NCBI RefSeq assembly: GCF_029964055.1
Contig: NZ_CP124836.1
Span: 992,001-1,056,000, forward strand
From: Arthrobacter sp. EM1
GTDB taxonomy: Bacteria > Actinomycetota > Actinomycetes > Actinomycetales > Micrococcaceae
Direction of reading: 5' to 3'
DNA length: 64,000 nt
The position numbers and the translations under genes were made by a program. The notes under the pieces are model-generated. The model searched no databases and was not told the origin of the DNA. It saw nothing but the letters and a program-made list of their open reading frames with translations. Shown piece after piece: positions 57,362 through 64,000 of the stretch (position 1 is the stretch's first letter; every line of letters begins with the position of its first letter).

Positions 57362-59287
57362 ATGGCTGAGCACAACGACCGTAATCGTGGCGGCAACGAC
57401 CGAGGCAACTTTGGCGGCGGCGACCGGAAGCCCCCTTACAGCGGCGGCGGCGATCGTGACCGGAAGCCTTATGGTGACCGTGCTCCCCGCGAAGGCGGCG
57501 CAGAGCGCAGGAGCTTCGGTGCCGGCGGCGGCGACCGGAAGCCCCCTTACAGCGGCGGCGGAGATCGTGACCGTAAGCCTTATGGTGACCGTGCTCCCCG
57601 CGAAGGCGGCGCAGAGCGCAGGAGCTTCGGTGCCGGCGGCGGCGACCGGAAGCCCCCCTACGGCGGCGGCGGAGATCGTGACCGGAAGCCCTATGGTGAC
57701 CGTGCTCCCCGCGAAGGCGGCGCAGAGCGCAGGAGCTTCGGTGCCGGCGGCGGCGACCGGAAGCCCCCCTACGGCGGCGGCGGAGATCGTGACCGGAAGC
57801 CCTATGGTGACCGTGCTCCCCGCGAAGGCGGCGCAGAGCGCAGGAGCTTCGGTGCCGGCGGCGGCGACCGGAAGCCCCCCTACAGCGGCGGCGGAGATCG
57901 TGACCGGAAGCCCTATGGTGACCGTGCTCCCCGCGAAGGCGGCGCAGAGCGCAGGAGCTTCGGTGCCGGCGGCGGCGACCGGAAGCCCCCCTACAGCGGC
58001 GGCGGCGACCGGAAGCCCCCCTACAGCGGCGGCGGAGATCGTGACCGGAAGCCCTATGGTGACCGTGCTCCCCGCGAAGGCGGCGCAGAGCGCAGGAGCT
58101 TCGGTGCCGGCGGCGGCGAGAACCGCAGGCCCTTCGGCAACCGTGATGACCGCCCGGCCCGCGGCTTTGACCGCGGGGACTCCGGCCCCCGCCAGTTCGG
58201 CCGGGACCGCCCGGAAGACCGCCCGGCCCGCGTCCCCAACGCCCGGGACCTGCGCAGCGCCAACCGCCCCGACCGCGAACGCTCGCCGCAGATTGACGAT
58301 GACGTTACGGGCAAGGAACTTGACCGTGCCACCCAGCACCAGATCAAGACACTCGAGGACAACAGCGCCGAGTGGGTGGCCCGCCACCTCGTGATGGCAG
58401 GGCGTCTGATCGACGATGAACCGGAGCTGGCATTCCAGCATGCCCTCGCGGCAAGCCGCCGCGGTGGCCGCCTCGCAGCCGTTCGCGAAGCAGTGGGCCT
58501 GACCGCCTATGCCGCCGGCCACTATGGTGAAGCCCTGCGCGAGTTCCGCACCTACCGTCGGATCAGCGGTTCCAACATGCACTTGCCCGTTATGGCTGAC
58601 TGTGAGCGTGGACTCGGACGTGCCGACCGTGCCCTGGAAATGGCCCGCTCCGAGGAAGCCAAGGACCTCGACGCGCCCGGCAAGGCAGAGCTCGCCATTG
58701 TGGCCGCCGGCGCCCGGACAGACCTTGGTCAACTAGACGCTGCGGTTTCCGAACTGGAAATTGCCCAGCTCGACATCAACCGTGCATTCTCCTACAGCCC
58801 GCGCCTCTTCCGTGCCTACGCCGATGCTCTGGGAGCGGTTGGCCGGACGGCTGAAGCGCAAAAGTGGGAACGCCAGGCCGCCGTGGCCGAGAATGCCCTC
58901 GGCCTCGACGTCCAGGAGGATCCCGACATCATCGACCTGGGTTGGGATGAGGACGAGGACGCCCGCGAGCAAGAGCAGCAGCGCAGGCTCCTCGCCGATC
59001 AGGCTGCCGAGCGGTCCGCCGCTGCGGCCCAGTCGCAGGCGCCGCGTGCTGCCAGCGCTGAGGCCGTCGCTGGCTTCGAGGAGACCGGCGAGGCGGCTGT
59101 GACCGCGCTCGACGACGGATCAGACGACGTCGAATCCGACTTCTGGGAATCCGACGACGCTGAATCCGATGAGGACTCCGTGGAGAAGGACACGCTGGAC
59201 CGCTCCGAGCTCCTGGCCGGCGATAACACCGGCGAAACCGGTAGCGGCGACGCCGACCCGCACGAGCCGGAACGTTCCGAGGACTGA
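57362..59287 (+). CDS. Repeat-rich basic / TPR-like / acidic three-part protein
   Basis: A 641-residue protein. Residues about 21-252 are six copies of a 37-residue unit rich in Gly, Arg, Asp and Pro (start DRKPPYSGGG, end RRSFGAGGG), with one extra 10-residue block. A further Arg/Gly-rich stretch reaches about 315. The middle (about 320-520) is helical with TPR-like repeats (AFQHALAASRRGGRL, GHYGEALREFRTYRR). The tail (about 530-641) is strongly acidic. It corresponds by position to Rv1691 of Mycobacterium, which as I recall lacks the long repeat. An RNA- or ribosome-linked role is suggested by the RGG-like repeats and the adjacent rrn operon, but not shown. The ATG at 57362 has AGGAGG upstream. 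Confidence 0.85.
   Translation: MAEHNDRNRGGNDRGNFGGGDRKPPYSGGGDRDRKPYGDRAPREGGAERRSFGAGGGDRKPPYSGGGDRDRKPYGDRAPREGGAERRSFGAGGGDRKPPYGGGGDRDRKPYGDRAPREGGAERRSFGAGGGDRKPPYGGGGDRDRKPYGDRAPREGGAERRSFGAGGGDRKPPYSGGGDRDRKPYGDRAPREGGAERRSFGAGGGDRKPPYSGGGDRKPPYSGGGDRDRKPYGDRAPREGGAERRSFGAGGGENRRPFGNRDDRPARGFDRGDSGPRQFGRDRPEDRPARVPNARDLRSANRPDRERSPQIDDDVTGKELDRATQHQIKTLEDNSAEWVARHLVMAGRLIDDEPELAFQHALAASRRGGRLAAVREAVGLTAYAAGHYGEALREFRTYRRISGSNMHLPVMADCERGLGRADRALEMARSEEAKDLDAPGKAELAIVAAGARTDLGQLDAAVSELEIAQLDINRAFSYSPRLFRAYADALGAVGRTAEAQKWERQAAVAENALGLDVQEDPDIIDLGWDEDEDAREQEQQRRLLADQAAERSAAAAQSQAPRAASAEAVAGFEETGEAAVTALDDGSDDVESDFWESDDAESDEDSVEKDTLDRSELLAGDNTGETGSGDADPHEPERSED
57422..58117 (+). repeat. 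111-bp in-frame tandem repeat, 6 copies
   Basis: Units start at 57422, 57533, 57644, 57755, 57866 and 58007. A 30-bp partial unit (57977-58006) sits before the last. Copies differ at only a few bases, mostly a Ser/Gly change at unit residue 7 and a few silent sites, so the expansion is recent or kept uniform by recombination. Confidence 0.95.
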
Positions 59288-59293
59288 TCCGAA

Positions 59294-60283
59294 ATGGCTG
59301 CAGCCGAGCTGATTTCGACCTTCGACGCCCTACTCGCCGACCTTGACGGCGTCGTCTATGCAGGCCCGCAGGCCATACCCGGTGCCGTGGAGTCCCTGCG
59401 CCGGCTGGCCGTGGCCGGCGTCGGGCTGGGGTACGTCACAAACAACGCCTCCCGGACGCCCGCGCAGGTCGCGCAGCACCTGCGCGAACTCGGCGCCCCG
59501 GCGGAGGATCATCAGGTGGTCAGCTCCTCGCAGGCCGCGGGTGAGCTGTTGGCTTCGCTGCTGCCGGCGGGCGCCCGCGTCCTGATCACGGGCGGCGACT
59601 CACTGGCGCAGGAGATTGAACTCGCCGGGCTGGTGCCCGTCCGCAGCGAGGCGGAGCACCCCGTCGCCGTCGTTCAGGGTTTTCATCCCGATCTCGGCTG
59701 GAAAGACCTCGCGGAAGCCGCCTATGTTGTTGCCGGCGGAGCCTTGTGGGTGGCCACCAACACGGACATGTCGATTCCGCAGGCCCGGGGCATTGCACCC
59801 GGCAACGGAACCCTGGTCGCTGCCGTGGCCGCCGCCACCGGAAAGCGGCCCCTGGTCGCCGGAAAGCCGGAAGCGCAGCTGTTCCACGCGGCGGCCAAAC
59901 GCCTTGCCGCCGACCGGCCGCTGGTTGTCGGTGACCGCCTGGACACCGACATCCTCGGCGGCAACAACGCCGGCTTTGCCACGGTGGCCGTCCTGACCGG
60001 CGTCGACACGCGCGAATCGGTCCTGGCCGCCCGCACCCTCGAACGGCCCGACTATCTCATTAACGACCTCACCGACCTCTACCGCCCGTACCCGGTGATT
60101 GATGTCGACGCCGGACAGCACCGCTGCGGCGCGGCCTCCGCCGAAGTGCACGGACGGACAGTGCGTGTCAGCGGTGATCCCGGCAACCTCGATTCATGGC
60201 GGGCCGCCTGTTCGGCCTGGTGGGCGGCCAACCCTGAGGCCGCCACTGCCTTGGCGCCGGGCCTTGAATGGCTGGATCACTAG
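59294..60283 (+). CDS. HAD-IIA family sugar-phosphatase-like hydrolase
   Basis: A 329-residue HAD phosphatase of the NagD/AraL branch. Motif I is LLADLDGVVYAG with the nucleophile aspartate, motif II is GYVTNNASRT, motif III is the lysine in VAGKPEAQLF, and motif IV is VVGDRLDTDILGGNNAG. The substrate is not known; relatives hydrolyse sugar or nucleotide phosphates. It follows the TPR gene by 6 nt and precedes a small gene and tlyA, the same order as Rv1692-Rv1694. Confidence 0.9.
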   Translation: MAAAELISTFDALLADLDGVVYAGPQAIPGAVESLRRLAVAGVGLGYVTNNASRTPAQVAQHLRELGAPAEDHQVVSSSQAAGELLASLLPAGARVLITGGDSLAQEIELAGLVPVRSEAEHPVAVVQGFHPDLGWKDLAEAAYVVAGGALWVATNTDMSIPQARGIAPGNGTLVAAVAAATGKRPLVAGKPEAQLFHAAAKRLAADRPLVVGDRLDTDILGGNNAGFATVAVLTGVDTRESVLAARTLERPDYLINDLTDLYRPYPVIDVDAGQHRCGAASAEVHGRTVRVSGDPGNLDSWRAACSAWWAANPEAATALAPGLEWLDH

Positions 60284-60286
60284 ACT
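60281..60286 (+). promoter_or_regulatory. -10 element for a leaderless small gene
   Basis: TAGACT overlaps the stop codon of the HAD gene and ends 7 nt before ATG 60294. Confidence 0.5.
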
Positions 60287-60293
60287 GGGGACC

Positions 60294-60563
60294 ATGACCG
60301 AGCTCAACCACATCACCGAAAAGGACTTCGCTGCGGCGCAAGTGCCGGTCAGCTGGCCGAGGCGTCCGGAGAATGCGCCCGATGCCGGCGGACCGCCCGT
60401 ATCAACGGACCCGGCGGTATCCGCCCTCCTGGGCGGCCTTAGGAAGCTGCCGGAGCTGCCGGTGGCGGGGCACGCGGAGATGTACGCCAGCCTGCACGAT
60501 GAACTGCTGGCCGCCCTGAATGAGTCCGTAACTACCACTTCAGCAGGGGATGCCACGACATGA
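60294..60563 (+). CDS. Small conserved-position protein upstream of tlyA
   Basis: An 89-residue protein with no recognised domain. The first half is Pro/Ala-rich and likely disordered. The second half (about 43-80, ALLGGLRKLPELPVAGHAEM) could form two helices. It sits where Mycobacterium has the small gene Rv1693. Its stop overlaps the tlyA start (ATGA), so it is probably translated and coupled to tlyA. Confidence 0.75.
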   Translation: MTELNHITEKDFAAAQVPVSWPRRPENAPDAGGPPVSTDPAVSALLGGLRKLPELPVAGHAEMYASLHDELLAALNESVTTTSAGDATT

Positions 60564-61372
60564 GCAGGCTTGATCAGGCCCTCGTCGGCCGTGGGCTGGC
60601 GCGGTCCCGCACCCACGCCGCGCGACTGATATCCGAAGGCAAAGTAAGTTCCAATGGGGTCGTACTGGCGAAGGCCTCGCTCCAGGTCCAGGACGATGCA
60701 AGCCTGGACGTGGCAGCCGCGGATGAGGACAACTACGTCAGCCGCGCCGGGCACAAGCTGGCCGGCGCACTGGACGCTTTCCCGGCCGTCGGGGTTGAAG
60801 GCAAGCGCTGCCTGGACGCGGGCGCCTCCACCGGCGGGTTCACCGAGGTTCTGCTGCGACGCGGTGCCGCCCACGTGGTGGCCGTCGATGTGGGCCACGA
60901 CCAACTGGTCTCCGTGATCCGGAATGACCCCCGCGTTTCCGTCCACGAGGGACTGAATGTCCGCTACATAACACCGGAGGAGATCGGCGGGGCGGCCGCG
61001 CTGACGGTGGCTGACCTGTCATTCATTTCCCTCACCCTCGTGCTGGCAGCCCTCGCCGCGTGCACGGAGCCTGGCGGGGACCTGGTCCTGATGGTGAAGC
61101 CGCAGTTCGAGATCGGCAAGGACCGGCTGGGCCGCACCGGTGTTGTCACCTCGGACCGGGAGCGCCGCCTTGCGGTGGGCAAAGTGGCGGCGGAAGCGGT
61201 GGACACGGGCCTGGAACTGAAGGGCCTTGCCAGCAGCCCGCTGCCCGGCCAGGACGGAAACGTCGAGTACTTCCTGTGGATAAAGCGCGGGATGAGGACA
61301 GACCTGCCTAAGATCGAAGAGCGGGACGCAGCCGTTGCTGCGTTACTCGGAACGATCTGGCCCAAGTACTAG
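60560..61372 (+). CDS. tlyA: TlyA rRNA 2'-O-methyltransferase
   Basis: A 270-residue protein with an N-terminal S4 RNA-binding domain (about 2-63) and an FtsJ-like methyltransferase domain. The SAM loop is CLDAGASTGGFTEVLLRRGA, and the catalytic lysine is probably in LMVKPQFE. In Mycobacterium TlyA methylates C1409 of 16S and C1920 of 23S rRNA and makes ribosomes sensitive to capreomycin. Both positions exist in the rrn operon of this window. The start overlaps the preceding gene. Confidence 0.94.
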   Translation: MSRLDQALVGRGLARSRTHAARLISEGKVSSNGVVLAKASLQVQDDASLDVAAADEDNYVSRAGHKLAGALDAFPAVGVEGKRCLDAGASTGGFTEVLLRRGAAHVVAVDVGHDQLVSVIRNDPRVSVHEGLNVRYITPEEIGGAAALTVADLSFISLTLVLAALAACTEPGGDLVLMVKPQFEIGKDRLGRTGVVTSDRERRLAVGKVAAEAVDTGLELKGLASSPLPGQDGNVEYFLWIKRGMRTDLPKIEERDAAVAALLGTIWPKY

Positions 61373-61394
61373 AAGCACTAGAAGGCGGAACCCG

Positions 61395-62435
61395 ATGAGC
61401 AGGCGCGTCCTCATCCTTGCCCACACCGGCCGTGAGGAGTCACTCAAGGCTGCCTGGGAGGCGTGCGCCGGGCTCCACGACTCCGGCATCGTTCCCGTGA
61501 TGCTGAAATCCGAACTTGGCGACATGGTCCGCTTCTTCGGACGACTCGACCAGCCTGTTGAGATCCTCCATGACCATGTGATGCTGCCGGAAGTGGAGCT
61601 CGTGATGGTCCTCGGCGGCGACGGGACAATCCTTCGTGCCGCGGAACTGGTGCGCGAGGTCGACGTGCCGCTGCTCGGCGTGAACCTCGGCCACGTCGGA
61701 TTCCTGGCCGAGAGTGAGCGGGCGGACCTCGCCCAGACCGTGGAGTGGATCGCGAGCCGCGAGTACACCGTGGAAGAGCGGATGACCATCGACGTCCAGG
61801 TCTGGGTCCGCGGGCAGAAGATCTGGCATACCTGGGCCTTGAACGAGGCAGCCATCGAGAAGGGCAACCGGGAACGGATGCTCGAGGTAGTCACCGAGGT
61901 GGATGAGCGCCCGCTAACCTCCTTCGGCTGCGACGGCGTTGTCCTGGCCACTCCCACCGGCTCCACCGCTTACGCCTTCTCCGCCGGCGGCCCGGTGGTG
62001 TGGCCCGAGGTTGAGGCGCTGCTGATCGTGCCGATCAGTGCGCACGCGCTCTTCGCCAAACCACTGGTGGTCTCGCCCCGGTCCCGGCTCGCCGTCGAAA
62101 TCCTGAACCGGACCGGAGCCCAGGGGGTGCTGTGGTGTGACGGGCGGCGCTCGGTGGACCTCCCGCCCGGAGCGCGTGTGGAAGTGACCCGCTCCGCCAC
62201 CCCCGTCCGCCTCGCCCGAACGCACCAGACGCCGTTCTCCGGCCGCCTGGTCCGCAAGTTTGAACTGCCCATCCAAGGCTGGCGCGGTCCGATGCCCGCA
62301 GCCTCCGCGATCAACACCGGGCCGGTGCCGGTGATCCGCACGCCCCGGCCGATGCCCCCGCTGCCGACTCCGCCGCAGGCTGGGCCACCGCACGCGGGCC
62401 CGGGCGAGACTCCTGATCCATCGACTGCGAAGTGA
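61395..62435 (+). CDS. nadK: NAD kinase with Pro-rich tail
   Basis: NadK phosphorylates NAD to NADP. The GGDGT motif is in VMVLGGDGTILRAAELV, the NE/D substrate site is in TWALNEAAIEKG, and the glycine-rich SFGCDGVVLATPTGSTAY follows. The 346-residue length exceeds the usual 290-310 because of a disordered tail of about 45 residues rich in Pro, Thr and Gly. The ATG at 61395 is chosen from the family start RVLILAHTGR. recN follows after 3 nt. Confidence 0.95.
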   Translation: MSRRVLILAHTGREESLKAAWEACAGLHDSGIVPVMLKSELGDMVRFFGRLDQPVEILHDHVMLPEVELVMVLGGDGTILRAAELVREVDVPLLGVNLGHVGFLAESERADLAQTVEWIASREYTVEERMTIDVQVWVRGQKIWHTWALNEAAIEKGNRERMLEVVTEVDERPLTSFGCDGVVLATPTGSTAYAFSAGGPVVWPEVEALLIVPISAHALFAKPLVVSPRSRLAVEILNRTGAQGVLWCDGRRSVDLPPGARVEVTRSATPVRLARTHQTPFSGRLVRKFELPIQGWRGPMPAASAINTGPVPVIRTPRPMPPLPTPPQAGPPHAGPGETPDPSTAK

Positions 62436-62438
62436 ACC

Positions 62439-64000
62439 ATGCTTGAAGAACTGAGAATCCGCGACCTCGGCGTTATTACCGACGCCACGCTTCCCCTCGG
62501 CCCGGGCCTGAGCGTCGTGACCGGAGAGACCGGCGCCGGTAAGACCATGGTGGTCACCGCCGTCGGGCTGCTGCTCGGCGCACGCTCCGACGCCGGGGCC
62601 GTGCGCAGCGGCGCGAAGAGCGCCTCAGCGGAGGCAACTGTGACGCTCGACGCCGGCCACCCAGCCGTGGCGCGCGCCCGCGAGGCCGGGGCAGAGATTG
62701 GGGAGTTCGACGGCGGTGCGGAGTTGCTGCTCGCCCGCACTGTGGGTGCAGACGGCCGCAGCCGAGCCTATCTGGGCGGCCGCGCCGCGCCCGTAGGGGT
62801 GCTCGGCGAAATAGGCGAAACCCTTGTGGTGGTCCACGGACAGTCCGGGCAGATCCGGCTCAAAAGCCCCGTCGCGCAACGCGAAGCCCTCGACAAGTTC
62901 GCGGGGGAGGGCCTGACCGCGGCGCGCAGCAGCTACCAGGAGCTCTACGCCCGGTGGAAGTCCAGCCAAGCCGAATTGGCGGAGCTCCGCAGCGCCGCCC
63001 GGGAACGGCTCCGGGAGGCCGAATCCCTGGAAGCTGCGCTGGCCGAGATCGATGCTGTCGACCCGCAGCCCGGCGAAGACGAATCGCTTAAGGCCGAGGC
63101 CGTCAAACTCGCCAACGTCGAGGAACTCCGGATCGCTGCCACCACCGCACATCAGGCGCTCATCGCCGAGGACTTCGGCGAGGGCAACGATGCTACGGCC
63201 CTGGTGGATTCCGCCAAGCGCACCCTCGAGCATGTCGCCGAACATGACGGTGAACTCGGCTCCGCGGCTGCCCGCCTGGCCGAGGTCGGCTTCCTGCTGA
63301 ACGATATCGCCACCGAACTCGCCAGCTACCAGGCCACCCTGGACACCGAGGGCCCGGAACGGCTTGCCGAGATTGAGGACCGCAGGGCGGCCCTGGCGAC
63401 GCTGGTGCGCAAGTACGCCCCGAGCATCGATGAAGTACTGGTGTGGGCTGAAGAATCCCGGAAACGGTTCCTGGAACTGCAGGACGACTCCCTCCGGATC
63501 GAGGCGCTGGAGGCCGAGGTGGTTCGCGCAGGCACCGAACTGGCCAAGCAGGCCGCCGGACTCAGCAAGCTGCGCAAAAAGGCCGCCAAAGACCTCTCCG
63601 TTCGGGTCAGCGCCGAGCTTAAGGCCCTGGCGATGGCGGATGCCACCCTGGTGATCAACGTCGAATCCGCCGGGCAGCCCGGACCGTTCGGAGCGGATGA
63701 GATCTCCTTCCTGCTCCAGCCCCACTCCGGCGCCCCCGCGCGCCCGCTGGGCAAGGGCGCATCCGGCGGTGAACTGTCCCGCGTGATGCTCGCCATCGAA
63801 GTGGTGCTGGCCGCCGTCGACCCGGTCCCCACCTTCGTTTTCGACGAGGTCGACGCCGGCGTGGGCGGCCGCGCCGCCGTCGAGATCGGCCGCCGGCTGG
63901 CGATGCTCGCCCGGCACGTCCAGGTCCTTGTTGTGACCCACCTGCCCCAAGTGGCGGCCTTCGCCGATCAGCACATCCGGGTCACCAAGACCTCAGTGCG
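62439..64000 (+). CDS. recN: DNA repair ATPase RecN, N-terminal and central part
   Basis: RecN is an SMC-like protein that acts early at double-strand breaks. The gene runs off the window after 520 codons. Walker A is GETGAGKTM (about residues 29-37), then a long coiled coil (about 155-370), then the signature GASGGELSRVML and Walker B PTFVFDEVDAGVGG. It starts with ATG 62439, 3 nt after nadK, as in most actinobacteria. No SOS box lies directly before it; damage control would have to act on an upstream promoter. Confidence 0.96.
   Translation, partial: MLEELRIRDLGVITDATLPLGPGLSVVTGETGAGKTMVVTAVGLLLGARSDAGAVRSGAKSASAEATVTLDAGHPAVARAREAGAEIGEFDGGAELLLARTVGADGRSRAYLGGRAAPVGVLGEIGETLVVVHGQSGQIRLKSPVAQREALDKFAGEGLTAARSSYQELYARWKSSQAELAELRSAARERLREAESLEAALAEIDAVDPQPGEDESLKAEAVKLANVEELRIAATTAHQALIAEDFGEGNDATALVDSAKRTLEHVAEHDGELGSAAARLAEVGFLLNDIATELASYQATLDTEGPERLAEIEDRRAALATLVRKYAPSIDEVLVWAEESRKRFLELQDDSLRIEALEAEVVRAGTELAKQAAGLSKLRKKAAKDLSVRVSAELKALAMADATLVINVESAGQPGPFGADEISFLLQPHSGAPARPLGKGASGGELSRVMLAIEVVLAAVDPVPTFVFDEVDAGVGGRAAVEIGRRLAMLARHVQVLVVTHLPQVAAFADQHIRVTKTSV

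Noticed and set aside
57422..58117. CRISPR-like array
   Set aside because: The repeats are contiguous and in frame, with no unique spacers, and code for part of a protein with a strong ribosome site.

Overview
The window is high-GC DNA of an actinobacterium. Its 16S rRNA, its codon use, the leaderless promoters and the gene content (mycothiol-type enzyme, PriA, class II HelD, LexA beside a LysM protein) point to Arthrobacter sensu lato (Micrococcaceae). The gene order is largely the conserved actinobacterial core. From memory it parallels Mycobacterium tuberculosis in three blocks: hisC1-hisB-hisH-hisA, infC-rpmI-rplT-rRNA methylase-pheS-pheT-argCJBDFRGH, and mpg-tyrS-TPR protein-HAD-tlyA-nadK-recN. 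No phage, insertion sequence, CRISPR array or tRNA gene was recognised.

Layout. 1-2366: end of a DinG-type helicase, then lexA divergent from a membrane LysM protein with two SOS boxes between them. 2434-6985: histidine operon hisC-hisB-hisH-small membrane protein-priA-SseB-like. 7044-8878: an MFS transporter and a convergent DUF1844 gene. 9271-12277: translation block infC (ATT start), rpmI, rplT and a SpoU methylase. 12466-21097: GlsB-like protein, CDF transporter, MFS transporter, Nudix hydrolase, three-gene NAD(P) transhydrogenase, a radical SAM protein with an SOS-like box at its start, a SIMPL protein and an HExxH protein. 21275-24882: pheS-pheT. 24957-30994: a phosphopantetheinyl transferase, an M1 peptidase and a 1323-residue Pls/PosA-like one-module peptide synthetase. 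31118-33391: quinone oxidoreductase and a desaturase. 33611-42270: complete arginine operon argCJBDFRGH. 42407-47219: a short PNPOx-like protein, a mycothiol-type protein, an alkylation-repair cluster (ogt, ada-alkA, mpg) and apt. 47344-50962: helD and tyrS. 51486-56972: complete rrn operon with processing stems. 57362-64000: a TPR protein with six 111-bp internal repeats, HAD hydrolase, small protein, tlyA, nadK and the start of recN.

How the genes work together. The his and arg operons are compact, with many ATGA, GTGA or TAGTG stop-start overlaps, so they are probably translationally coupled. DNA repair is spread through the window: lexA, the radical SAM gene, the alkylation cluster and recN. 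At least ten genes have a TANNNT hexamer exactly 6-7 nt before the start codon, which predicts leaderless mRNAs.

The most interesting loci are four. First, the Pls-like synthetase with its M1 peptidase and transferase neighbours may make an unknown poly-amino acid. Second, the repeat-TPR-acidic protein next to the rrn operon has a charge-segregated layout. Third, infC and rplT both carry Ala/Pro/Lys-rich tails, and infC has a small upstream ORF. Fourth, an 87-nt palindromic element follows argH.
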